A stretch of 14,951 bases of DNA from an uncultured Sphingorhabdus sp. GTDB taxonomy: Bacteria; Pseudomonadota; Alphaproteobacteria; Sphingomonadales; Sphingomonadaceae. Positions 1-6,353 of the stretch are shown here, one piece after another (within the stretch, counting starts at the first letter, position 1; each line of letters opens with the position of its first letter). A model generated the notes under the pieces. That model had not been told where the DNA came from and ran no database searches. It was given only the letters and a program-made list of their open reading frames with translations. The stretch lies in NCBI GenBank assembly GCA_937873665.1, contig CALMYW010000271.1, positions 1 through 14,951 of the forward strand. Reading direction: 5' to 3'. A program made the position numbers and the translations under genes.

Positions 1-60
1 CCCCGCGGCGGCGAGTTGGTGCTCGATGACATCGAAGAGTTCCTCCGATCGCAGCAGTGA
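1..60 (+). CDS. C-terminal end of an upstream gene, probably the siderophore-binding lipoprotein
   Basis: Frame 1 is open from the window edge to a TGA at 58-60 and encodes the last 19 residues, ending ELVLDDIEEFLRSQQ. The stop overlaps the GTG start of the first permease gene (GTGA), so the two are translationally coupled. In siderophore ABC operons the gene before two FecCD permeases is usually the FecB/FepB-type solute-binding protein, so that is the likely identity. This rests on position, because too little protein is visible to show a fold. Confidence 0.5.
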   Translation, partial: PRGGELVLDDIEEFLRSQQ

Positions 61-1163
61 CCACCGCCACCACCCGTTCCGGTCCCCGTCCCGCGCCCCA
101 GGGCGACGGGACGGGAACGGCGGCGTCGGAGAAGGCGCCGCACCACGAGCCCGCGACTACGGGCCGGCGACTCCGCATCACCCTGGGCCTGGCCGGCCTT
201 GTCGTGCTCCTGGCCCTCTCGGTGGCGCTCTCGGTGATGGTGGGCTCCAACTCGCTCCCGCCGGGCGTCGTCTGGGAGGTCCTGCGGGGCGGTGGCTCGC
301 CCGAGGCCCGGTTCGTGGTCCAGGACCTGCGCATCCCGCGGACCGTCACAGGGGTGATCGCCGGCATCGCCCTGGGCGCGGCGGGCGCACTCATCCAGGC
401 GTTCACCCGCAACCCGCTCGCCGATCCTGGCATCCTCGGCGTCAACGCTGGCGCCGCGTTCGCCATCGCCGTGGGCGTGGGCTTCTTCGGGCTCAGCGAC
501 TCCTCGCAGTTCGTGTGGCCCGCGTTCCTGGGCGCGCTCGTGGTGACCGTGGCGGTGTACCTCATCGGCTCCTCCGGTCGCGGCAATGCCGACCCCATCC
601 GTCTGACCCTGGCCGGGGTCGCGCTGGGGGCGGTGCTCTCCGGCATGACCACCGGCCTCACGCTGAGCAACCTCGACGCCTTCGAGCACATGCGCTCCTG
701 GAACGCCGGCTCGCTGCTCGGCCGCGGGTTCGACGTGCTGGTCCCGCTCCTGCCGTTCATCGGCATGGCCGTGATCCTGGCCCTGGTGCTCACGCCCGGA
801 CTCAACGCGCTGGCGCTGGGGGAGGACGTGGCCCGCGCGCAGGGCGCCAACATCCTGGGCATCCGCATCGGAGTGATCGTCGCCGTCACCATGCTCGCCG
901 GCACCGCCACCGCGCTCGCCGGACCCATCTCCTTTATCGGCCTCATGGTCCCGCACGTCGCCCGCTGGATCTTCGGCGTGGACCAACGCGTGATCCTCAC
1001 GATCTCCATGCTCCTGGCCCCGGTAATCGTCCTGCTCTCCGACGTTCTCGGCCGCGTGCTGATCGCCCCCGCCGAGATCCCCGTGGGGATTGTCACCGCC
1101 TTCGTCGGCGCCCCCGTCCTGATCATCCTGGCCCGCCGGCGGAAGGCGAGCAGCCTGTCATGA
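57..1163 (+). CDS. FecCD-family iron-siderophore ABC transporter permease (first subunit)
   Basis: The 368-aa protein is one half of the membrane channel that moves ferric siderophore across the cytoplasmic membrane, driven by the ATPase encoded two genes on. About 40 hydrophilic residues precede a run of hydrophobic helices; BtuC/FecCD proteins normally have about ten. Family hallmarks are RIPRT (92-96) followed by the alanine- and glycine-rich helix, RNPLADPGILGVNAGA (118-133), LALGEDVARAQG (252-263, the region that contacts the ATPase), GPISFIGLMVPHVAR (289-303) and EIPVGIVTAFVGAPV near the C-terminus. Length is normal allowing for the N-terminal extension. The GTG at 57 overlaps the upstream stop, and the TGA overlaps the next ATG (ATGA), so it sits in one coupled operon. 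The specific siderophore cannot be read from the sequence. Transcription is probably iron-repressed by a DtxR/IdeR-type regulator, but the promoter lies outside the window. Confidence 0.95.
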   Translation: MTTATTRSGPRPAPQGDGTGTAASEKAPHHEPATTGRRLRITLGLAGLVVLLALSVALSVMVGSNSLPPGVVWEVLRGGGSPEARFVVQDLRIPRTVTGVIAGIALGAAGALIQAFTRNPLADPGILGVNAGAAFAIAVGVGFFGLSDSSQFVWPAFLGALVVTVAVYLIGSSGRGNADPIRLTLAGVALGAVLSGMTTGLTLSNLDAFEHMRSWNAGSLLGRGFDVLVPLLPFIGMAVILALVLTPGLNALALGEDVARAQGANILGIRIGVIVAVTMLAGTATALAGPISFIGLMVPHVARWIFGVDQRVILTISMLLAPVIVLLSDVLGRVLIAPAEIPVGIVTAFVGAPVLIILARRRKASSLS

Positions 1164-2281
1164 GCACACGAATCGACGCTCGGACCGACACTGCCCGGAA
1201 CAGCACCACCCAAACCGGCACCGCCCCGATCACCACCACACCGATCGACCTCGGCTACCGGCGCCGGGTCCTGCGCGTGGGACGGCTCGAACTGCCGGTC
1301 CGGGCGCGGAGCATCGGCGTGGCGGTGGGTGTGGTCCTCGTCGTCGTCGTCCTGGGGGTCTTGTCCTTGGGGCTCGGCACCTACACGCTCGGCCCCGGCC
1401 GGGTGCTGGAGGTGTTCTTCGGCGGCGGGGGAGCGCTGGACCGCACGGTGGTGCTGGAGTGGCGGATGCCGCGCACGCTCGCCGCAATCGCGCTGGGCGG
1501 ATTCCTGGGCATTTCCGGTGCGCTGTTCCAGACCGTCACCCGCAACCCGCTCGCCAGCCCGGACCTCCTCGGGTTGTCCAACGGCGCGTTCACCGGGATG
1601 CTGCTGACCCTCGTGCTCCCCTCGGCGGGGTGGCCGCTCGTGACCGCCGGCGCGGTCGTCGGCGGGCTCGCGACCGCGGCCGTGATCTGGGGACTGGCCC
1701 ACCGCGGCGGGGTCCAGGGGTTCCGCCTCATCGTGATCGGCATCGGTGTGGCCGCGATCCTCGCCTCCGCCAACACCTGGATGCTGCTGCAGATCGGGCT
1801 CGAGACTGCCATGTTCGCCACCGCCTGGGGGGTCGGCACCCTCAACGGCGTCACCGCGGTGCCGGTCGCCGGAGCCGTGGCCTGCGGAATCCCGCTGCTG
1901 CTCGTGCTGGTGGCCCTCACGCCGCGCCTGCGCCAGCTGGACCTGGGCGACGACGTGGCCACCGCCACCGGCGCCCGACCCGCCCTCGTGCGCACCCTCG
2001 CGCTGCTCATCGCGGTCCTGCTGGTCTCGGTGGCCACCGCCGTGATCGGCCCCGTCGCGTTTGTCGCACTCGCCGCCCCGCAGGTCGCCAAGCGCCTGGC
2101 ACGCACGCCGTACCTCTCGCTCACCCTCTCCGCACTCGTCGGGGCGCTCCTCCTGCTGGCCTCGGACCTCATCGCGCAGCACGTGCTGCCGGTGACGTTG
2201 CCGGTCGGCGTGGTGACCGTCTCCGTGGGAGGGCTGTACCTCGTCGTCATGATCATCAAGGAGATCCGCCGCCGTGCCTGA
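1160..2281 (+). CDS. FecCD-family iron-siderophore ABC transporter permease (second subunit)
   Basis: The 373-aa protein is the second half of the permease heterodimer. It starts at the ATG overlapping the previous stop. The frame stays open much further upstream, but that stretch is antiparallel or out-of-frame coding for the first permease and is not part of this protein. About 50 hydrophilic residues lead into the first helix. Hallmarks match its partner: RMPRT (102-106), RNPLASPDLLGLSNGA (128-143), LDLGDDVATATGA (260-272), GPVAFVALAAPQVAKRL (297-313) and LPVGVVTVSVGG (347-358). The last 8 bp overlap the GTG start of the ATPase gene. Two distinct FecCD subunits, as in FepD/FepG or FhuB halves, indicate a heterodimeric transporter. 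Confidence 0.95.
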   Translation: MSTRIDARTDTARNSTTQTGTAPITTTPIDLGYRRRVLRVGRLELPVRARSIGVAVGVVLVVVVLGVLSLGLGTYTLGPGRVLEVFFGGGGALDRTVVLEWRMPRTLAAIALGGFLGISGALFQTVTRNPLASPDLLGLSNGAFTGMLLTLVLPSAGWPLVTAGAVVGGLATAAVIWGLAHRGGVQGFRLIVIGIGVAAILASANTWMLLQIGLETAMFATAWGVGTLNGVTAVPVAGAVACGIPLLLVLVALTPRLRQLDLGDDVATATGARPALVRTLALLIAVLLVSVATAVIGPVAFVALAAPQVAKRLARTPYLSLTLSALVGALLLLASDLIAQHVLPVTLPVGVVTVSVGGLYLVVMIIKEIRRRA

Positions 2282-3119
2282 CCAGACCGCTTCTCCCTCC
2301 CGGCTCCTCGCGCAGGACGTGACGCTGGGATACGACGCCGACCCCGTGATCACCGGCCTGTCCGCAGAGATCCCGGCAGGCTCGTTCACCGTGGTGATAG
2401 GCCCCAACGCGTGCGGCAAATCCACGCTGCTGCGGGCCCTGTCGCGGCTACTGGCGCCCCGGTCCGGGACCGTGATCCTCGACGGCAAGGCCATCAGCTC
2501 AATTCCCGCGAAAGAGGTCGCCCGCCGGCTGGGCCTGCTGCCGCAGTCGGCGATCGCCCCCGACGGCATCACCGTGGCCGACCTGGTCGCGCGCGGCCGC
2601 TACCCGCATCAGAGTCTGCTGCGCCAGTGGTCCACCGTTGACGAGGAAGCCGTGCGTGAGGCGCTCGAGGCCACCGGCACGCGGGAGCTGTCCGCGCGCC
2701 CGGTCGACGAACTCTCCGGTGGCCAGCGGCAGCGCGTGTGGGTGGCAATGGTCCTGGCGCAGCAGACCGACCTGTTGCTGCTCGACGAGCCCACCACGTT
2801 CCTCGACATCGCCCACCAGGTGGAACTGATGGAACTGTTCGCCCACCTCAACCGCGGCGGCCGGACGGTGGTGGCAGTGCTCCACGACCTCAACCACGCC
2901 GCCCGCTACGCCGACCACATCATCGCCATGCGCGACGGGCGCATCGTCGCCACCGGGACCCCGGAGCAGGTGGTCACCAGTGAGCGCGTCGAGGAGATCT
3001 ACGACCTGCCCAACGTGGTGATCCCCGATCCCGTCACCGGCGGCCCGCTCGTGGTGCCGCGCGGCCGACCCGTGCACGTAGAGGTGCCCGTCCACGTTCA
3101 GGAAGAGACAACCCCATGA
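2274..3119 (+). CDS. FepC/FecE-type siderophore ABC transporter ATP-binding protein
   Basis: The 281-aa cytoplasmic ATPase powers the two FecCD permeases. The nucleotide-binding motifs are complete and in order: Walker A GPNACGKST (43-51), Q-loop Gln at about 91 (LLPQ), ABC signature LSGGQRQRVW (147-156), Walker B LLLLDEP (167-173), D-loop region, and switch His 204 in VLHDLNHAARYADH. The motif ARGRYPHQ (106-113) is typical of the iron-siderophore and cobalamin ATPase subfamily. Walker A has Ala where Gly is more common (GPNGCGKST), which should still be functional. The GTG start lies inside the previous gene (8-bp overlap), and the stop overlaps the SIP start. The C-terminal 25 residues after the conserved fold are acidic and valine-rich and probably not catalytic. 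Confidence 0.95.
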   Translation: MPDQTASPSRLLAQDVTLGYDADPVITGLSAEIPAGSFTVVIGPNACGKSTLLRALSRLLAPRSGTVILDGKAISSIPAKEVARRLGLLPQSAIAPDGITVADLVARGRYPHQSLLRQWSTVDEEAVREALEATGTRELSARPVDELSGGQRQRVWVAMVLAQQTDLLLLDEPTTFLDIAHQVELMELFAHLNRGGRTVVAVLHDLNHAARYADHIIAMRDGRIVATGTPEQVVTSERVEEIYDLPNVVIPDPVTGGPLVVPRGRPVHVEVPVHVQEETTP

Positions 3120-4024
3120 CGACGACGACCTCCGCGCCCACCCGCCCATGGGAGTACAGCGCCTTCACGGTGACCGTCACGCAGTCGCGACAGCTGAGCC
3201 CGGGCTTTCGCCGCATCACCCTCGCCGGCCCGGCTCTGCGTCACTTTGCCGCGTGGGGACTGGACCAGCGCATCAAATTGGTCCTGCCGATGCCCGACGG
3301 TTCCCGACCGGATTTCGGGCTCCTCGCCGACCCCACGCCGCATCCCTCGCACTGGTACGCGCGGTGGAAGGAGCTGCCAAAAGACCGGCGGAACGCCCTG
3401 CGGACCTACACGCCCGCCGCGATCCGGCCCGATGCGGGGGAGATCGACGTGGACGTGTTCCTCCACGAGCCTGCCGGGCCGGCGTCCACCTGGGCCGCGA
3501 CCTGCGCGCCCGGCGACGAGCTGGTGCTCACCGGGCCCGACGCCCGCGCGGGCTACACCGGGTACGGCATCCACTACACGCCGCCCGAGCCGCCCAGCCG
3601 GCTGCTGCTGGTCGGCGACGCCTCCGCCCTGCCCGCGATCCGCAACATCCTCGCGGCACTGGCCCCCGATACTCCGGCCGACGTGTTCCTCGAGCTGGCG
3701 GACCCGGCCGACAACACCCTCGACGCGCCCGCGCCGGGCACGAGCATCCACGTGGTTAAGGCGGACCCTGCGACATCCGGTGGCGCCGCGGCTGCCAGCT
3801 CAAGCGACAGCGCGGCCGACAGCGCGCTGGAGCGTGCAGTGCGCGACTGGGGCGCGAGCAACGGTCCTGGTTTTGCGGCCGATCCCACCGCCTACGCCTG
3901 GGTCGCTGGCGAGGCCGGTGCCACCACGCGCCTGCGCCGCTACCTCACCGCCGACCTCGCCATGCCCAAGGACCGGGTCGCATTCCTGGGCTACTGGAAG
4001 CTCGGCGGACCACTGGTCGGGTAG
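3116..4024 (+). CDS. Siderophore-interacting protein (SIP), FAD-dependent ferric-siderophore reductase
   Basis: The 302-aa flavoprotein belongs to the SIP/ViuB family. These enzymes reduce Fe3+ in imported siderophores with electrons from NAD(P)H or ferredoxin, releasing Fe2+ in the cytoplasm. The N-terminal half is the FAD-binding barrel with RTYTPAAIR (96-104), the family's RxYT flavin motif. The NAD(P)-binding half has LLLVGDASALPAIRNIL (163-179) and WVAGEAGATTRLRRYL (262-277), and the C-terminal YWKLG (293-297) is characteristic of SIPs. An Ala/Ser-rich insertion at about 219-236 (SGGAAAASSSDSAADS) looks like a flexible loop. A GGAAGAG ribosome-binding site precedes the ATG, which overlaps the ATPase stop (ATGA). 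It is the last gene of the operon. Composition changes sharply just after its stop. Confidence 0.93.
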   Translation: MTTTTSAPTRPWEYSAFTVTVTQSRQLSPGFRRITLAGPALRHFAAWGLDQRIKLVLPMPDGSRPDFGLLADPTPHPSHWYARWKELPKDRRNALRTYTPAAIRPDAGEIDVDVFLHEPAGPASTWAATCAPGDELVLTGPDARAGYTGYGIHYTPPEPPSRLLLVGDASALPAIRNILAALAPDTPADVFLELADPADNTLDAPAPGTSIHVVKADPATSGGAAAASSSDSAADSALERAVRDWGASNGPGFAADPTAYAWVAGEAGATTRLRRYLTADLAMPKDRVAFLGYWKLGGPLVG

Positions 4025-4237
4025 CTGGACCTTCCTTAACTGTTTGGAATACCGTGTCCACTGGGAGCAGAACCCGAGGCGAGAGTGGTTCTGGTGCGCG
4101 TTTGGAGCGTCGTGGCGCGGTCTGCCTCGCAGTTGACACGACATTGACAGCGATCAGCGAGCCCGCCCGACGCACATCTGCGGCGTCACCGGCATCGAGA
4201 GCGGTAGGCCACGCACGATTGCTACCGAATCGGACCT
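4025..4237 (+). other. Spacer between the siderophore operon and the accessory region
   Basis: No convincing gene, RNA or strong terminator hairpin is visible in these 213 bp. Open frames cross it on both strands, but none resembles a known protein and none has a ribosome-binding site. It marks the switch from the roughly 70 % GC backbone to accessory DNA and contains the left boundary of the truncated transfer-like gene. Confidence 0.4.
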
Positions 4238-4435
4238 TCAGTCGCACCGGCATCCTGATTGGATCAGGTAGCGGATACCGCTGGTGGTGCTGCGAGCTTC
4301 GAGGGCGATGTATGGGCCGCGTGGCTCGCTGGCCCACTTGTGGAGCAGGGCGTGCACCGTGGCCGGAGACAGCACCGGTGGCCAGAAGATCTCCCTCCAT
4401 GCCAGTCCTTGGGGAGCGGAGCGCGACGGACTCAT
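4238..4435 (-). pseudogene. N-terminal fragment of a probable conjugal-transfer protein
   Basis: The frame encodes 65 aa. The first about 57 residues (MSPSRSAPQGLAWREIFWPP... through ALEARSTTSGIRYLI) resemble, from memory, the start of large actinobacterial conjugative-element proteins, which open with a WPxP segment, a helix and then a LExR...GxxYLxG strand. After GIRYLI the frame runs into unrelated residues (QSGCRCD) and stops. Full relatives are several hundred residues long, so this is a 5' stump cut at about 4255. Its ATG overlaps the stop of the 72-aa gene (ATGA), an intact operon arrangement. Family assignment is from recall and moderate at best. Truncation is inferred from the short length and the abrupt end. 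Confidence 0.4.
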
Positions 4436-4650
4436 TCGGTTGTCTCCACGAATGTGTTTGTTTCGACCTCTCGGGCCTCACGGTCCGCTTCGGCCAGGGC
4501 AATCTCGATAACCGCCCGGGCGATACGCGACGTATCGACCTGGTTGCGGTGAATCGCTCGAGCGGACAGCCGGCGGGCGCGACGGGGACGACCCGCGCGG
4601 CGGTGCTCCGTGACAGTGTGTCGGTTGTCGTAGCGAATGGATTTAGACAT
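4432..4650 (-). CDS. Small basic protein, first gene of a decayed conjugative-element operon
   Basis: The 72-aa protein starts MSKSIRYDNRHTVTEHRRAG, is very basic in its first 35 residues (RRAGRPRRARRLSARAIHR), and ends in an acidic, probably helical tail (ARAVIEIALAEADREAREVE). The ATG at 4650 is chosen because AAAGGAG lies 8 nt upstream. A longer TTG-initiated version would begin inside the operator. Similar short basic proteins occur beside transfer genes in actinobacterial plasmids and integrative elements (recalled, not searched). The basic N-terminus suggests nucleic-acid binding, but no named fold is visible. Its stop overlaps the start of the truncated gene that follows. The twin palindromes upstream probably regulate it. 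Confidence 0.6.
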   Translation of the reverse strand: MSKSIRYDNRHTVTEHRRAGRPRRARRLSARAIHRNQVDTSRIARAVIEIALAEADREAREVETNTFVETTE

Positions 4651-4697
4651 AGTTCGACTCCTTTCTGGATTAGTTCGGTGAACTTCCACGTTAAATT

Positions 4698-4749
4698 CTG
4701 TGCAAATATGCAACGCGGTAAAGGTATTTAACTATGCAAATTTGCACAG
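4698..4749 (-). promoter_or_regulatory. Twin TGCAAA palindromic operators upstream of the 72-aa gene
   Basis: Two near-identical sites face each other: CTG+TGCAAATATGCA (4698-4712) and TGCAAATTTGCA+CAG (4735-4749). The second core is a perfect 12-bp palindrome. The first differs from it by one base. Together they form an inverted repeat with 14 of 15 arm positions matching, with site centres 34 bp apart. The AT-rich 4713-4734 segment between them probably holds part of the promoter for the minus-strand gene, but I cannot assign its -35 and -10 firmly. This spacing suits a dimeric repressor binding cooperatively. Confidence 0.6.
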
Positions 4750-4830
4750 CTCAATACAGTTTGCGATTACTACAACACCGGCCGGACAAGAGCGACATCT
4801 GGTGGCATGAGTCGGTTAGGCCGGTGAAAT

Positions 4831-5034
4831 CTACCAACGACTTTGTTGCCATAATTGCCACAGTTTCCAGCCGACAAAGCTGGCGATAACTGTTCCTGCG
4901 CCGCCAGCCACCCACGGCCATATCTGCCGCAGCAGGTCGACCGAGATAGTTAAGGCGATGACGGCCGCCAGGAACCAGAAACAGGCTTGGATGGGCTTCG
5001 AGAACCATGCCGTCGACGTAGGCGGCTGGTTCAT
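4831..5034 (-). CDS. 67-aa membrane protein of unknown function
   Basis: The ATG at 5034 overlaps the TGA of the preceding gene (ATGA), which fixes the start. A longer in-frame version would begin at 5067 inside that gene. The product has a short hydrophilic N-terminus and two hydrophobic segments at about 18-35 and 38-60 (CFWFLAAVIALTISVDLL and IWPWVAGGAGTVIASFVGW), ending in a Trp/Gln-rich tail (KLWQLWQQSRW). It is probably an inner-membrane hairpin protein. As the last gene of a four-gene run of small proteins, it may be part of a membrane assembly of a mobile element. I do not recognise a family. Confidence 0.6.
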   Translation of the reverse strand: MNQPPTSTAWFSKPIQACFWFLAAVIALTISVDLLRQIWPWVAGGAGTVIASFVGWKLWQLWQQSRW

Positions 5035-5291
5035 CGCTGCACCTCCCGTCCCGCACACCGGCTGCACCGGCAGAAGGCCCCGTGGGGCGTAGCGACGCGG
5101 ACCATCTCTTGAAGCGCTGCCTGCGTCAGAGCGTCAATCTGAGCTTCCGACTGTCGCTGCACGCGCTGGATGCGCGCTCGTTCCACGCGGCGGTGGGCGT
5201 CAATGCGCTCGTACTCACTCGCACGGAGTGCCGACCAGATAATCCAGCTGACGGCCACCGCGGACAGGATGATGACAAGGGTGCACATCAT
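5031..5291 (-). CDS. 86-aa single-pass membrane protein with coiled coil and CxCxxC tail
   Basis: It starts at the ATG overlapping the preceding stop (ATGATG within the TGA overlap). It has one N-terminal transmembrane segment (3-23, CTLVIILSAVAVSWIIWSAL) and then a long charged helix (about 25-65, many Arg, Glu and Gln, likely coiled coil). The C-terminus carries CRCSRC at 74-79, a possible metal-binding or redox cluster. The TGA overlaps the start of the 67-aa gene. The layout, a membrane anchor with a cytoplasmic helical stalk and cysteine cluster, recalls small accessory proteins of conjugative elements, but no family is recognised. Confidence 0.6.
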   Translation of the reverse strand: MMCTLVIILSAVAVSWIIWSALRASEYERIDAHRRVERARIQRVQRQSEAQIDALTQAALQEMVRVATPHGAFCRCSRCAGREVQR

Positions 5292-5635
5292 CGGTTCACC
5301 TGCCGCGCTGTGTCGGTGACGATCTGGCCGATCCCCATCATGGTGAGGGTCTTGAGGTAGTCCAGGTCGCCGCTGGACGCCGGAGCTGCGAGCGCCAGCT
5401 GCTGCTGCATGTTCGAGACCAGGGCGGCCTGTTGCATGGCGTAGCCGCCGGTGCGAGCCACCGCGTCGACCTTCTCCTGCTGGATATCGGCGGCGGCCGC
5501 GATAGCTGCGCGGTTGACGTCTACCGCCTGGTTGATGGCCGCGATCTGGCGTGAGGTCTGCCGAGCTAGGCGACCGTCGATCGCGGACAGGGGGATGAGC
5601 AATGACTGATGGTTGTATGGCTGGATGTTCGGCAC
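5288..5635 (-). CDS. 115-aa Ala/Gln-rich helical protein of unknown function
   Basis: A GTG start at 5635 follows GAAGGAG with good spacing, 14 bp after the preceding gene's stop. The middle is a long amphipathic helix rich in Ala and Gln (about 25-85; RQIAAINQAVDVNRAAIAAA and QEKVDAVARTGGYAMQQAAL), with no membrane segment or cysteine. The C-terminal 25 residues (LDYLKTLTMMGIGQIVTDTA) are mildly hydrophobic. The gene is coupled to the 86-aa membrane protein by an ATGA overlap, so the two probably interact. I do not recognise the family. Confidence 0.6.
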   Translation of the reverse strand: MPNIQPYNHQSLLIPLSAIDGRLARQTSRQIAAINQAVDVNRAAIAAAADIQQEKVDAVARTGGYAMQQAALVSNMQQQLALAAPASSGDLDYLKTLTMMGIGQIVTDTARQVNR

Positions 5636-5649
5636 GGGTTGCTCCTTCG

Positions 5650-5862
5650 CTAGTCGATGTAGTCGTGTTCGAGATTGAGAGCATCACCGAGACCGCGCGT
5701 GGCGACGTTCGTAAGAAATCGACATGGGTCTGAGATGCGCCAGCCCAGCGTTGCCTCCGAATCGCGGAGAATGCGCGTGACTTCGTTCGGCGCTAGTAGT
5801 GGTGACGGAGACGACTGGGCTTCGCTGGTTGAGGTCATCGGGGGCAGGCTGCTCGCACTCAT
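5650..5862 (-). CDS. 70-aa hypothetical protein, first gene of the four-gene run
   Basis: The ATG at 5862 is preceded by AAGGAAA with appropriate spacing. The first about 25 residues are Ser/Pro-rich and probably disordered. The rest (NEVTRILRDSEATLGWRISD..., DPCRFLTNVATRGLGDALN) looks like a small alpha-helical domain. No signal peptide or membrane segment is visible. It starts the minus-strand series 5862-4831 and sits divergent from the HTH gene across the repeat-rich 5863-6011 region. Function unknown. Confidence 0.55.
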   Translation of the reverse strand: MSASSLPPMTSTSEAQSSPSPLLAPNEVTRILRDSEATLGWRISDPCRFLTNVATRGLGDALNLEHDYID

Positions 5863-5915
5863 CTCGTTTCCTTCGTGTCGGCACTTGCTCCGGGTGTCTG
5901 ACCGATCTGTTACCG

Positions 5916-5983
5916 TCGTTGATGAATGAGAGGATCCAGAGTGAAGATCAACGAAAGATACGGGGCATCAATGTATGTTGATG
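5916..5983. promoter_or_regulatory. Repeated ATCAAC/GTTGAT motifs in a divergent promoter region
   Basis: Between the minus-strand 70-aa gene (start 5862) and the plus-strand HTH gene lie two inverted repeats built on the same half-site. The first is TCGTTGAT (5916-5923) with ATCAACGA (5947-5954), perfect 8-bp arms. The second is CATCAA-tgtatg-TTGATG (5966-5983). This clustering in the only divergent intergenic region is what an operator for a local regulator would look like. The HTH protein encoded just downstream is an obvious candidate, though the link is inferred. No convincing -35/-10 pair could be assigned. Confidence 0.45.
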
Positions 5984-6011
5984 ACTCAAAGATAGCGCGG
6001 GTCTGCTGGGT

Positions 6012-6353
6012 ATGCAAGGGGCGGGATCAGACGTGACTTCGTTCTCGGGCGGCCAGCCTGCACGCTCGACGAACGTTGCCGACGAGATCCTCGGCTCGCC
6101 GGCGTACGAGTACAGCGCAGCAGAGAGGCAGGCGGAACTCGTTGACGCGATCCGACGAGCACAGGTGGAGGTGGAAACTTTGCAGCGAGACCAGGCCCTC
6201 CTAATTGAGGAGGCCCAGCGCCAAGGCGTGAGCTGGAGCCGCATCGGTGAGGCTCAAGGAGTGACACCGCAGGCTGCGCAACAACGGTTCAAGCGCTGGA
6301 AGAAGTCGCGCGGAGACGAGCAAACGTTGGACAACCAGAGGAGTTCGCAATGA
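6012..6353 (+). CDS. Small helix-turn-helix protein coupled to a CYTH-domain protein
   Basis: The protein is up to 113 aa. An alternative start is the GTG at 6033 (VTSFSGG), which follows GGGGCGGGA. Residues about 38-72 form a charged helix (ERQAELVDAIRRAQVEVETL). They are followed by a sigma-70 region 4-like HTH, GVSWSRIGEAQGVTPQAAQQ, and RFKRW. Actinobacteria have many such short 'SWxxIGxxxGxxxQAAQQRF' proteins, thought to bind DNA. No sensory domain is present. Its stop overlaps the CYTH start (ATGA), so the two are made together. It may regulate its own promoter through the ATCAAC repeats upstream. Confidence 0.75.
   Translation: MQGAGSDVTSFSGGQPARSTNVADEILGSPAYEYSAAERQAELVDAIRRAQVEVETLQRDQALLIEEAQRQGVSWSRIGEAQGVTPQAAQQRFKRWKKSRGDEQTLDNQRSSQ

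Noticed and set aside
26..1159. A continuous plus-strand frame joining this region to the second permease, giving a 751-aa protein.
   Set aside because: The upstream part is Arg/Pro/His-rich and lies out of frame over the first permease gene. The real permease begins at the ATG at 1160, which overlaps the previous stop.
1381..2259. Long minus-strand frame (292 aa) opposite the second permease.
   Set aside because: Ser/Thr/Arg-rich composition with no domain or ribosome-binding site. It is the usual antisense shadow of a high-GC gene.
3945..4502. Minus-strand 185-aa frame over the end of SIP and the transfer-like remnant.
   Set aside because: It crosses a real gene end and a better-supported minus-strand fragment in another frame, and has no recognisable motif.
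4054..4731. Plus-strand 225-aa frame.
   Set aside because: It lies antisense to the 72-aa gene, which has a clear AAAGGAG ribosome-binding site, and its composition is not protein-like.
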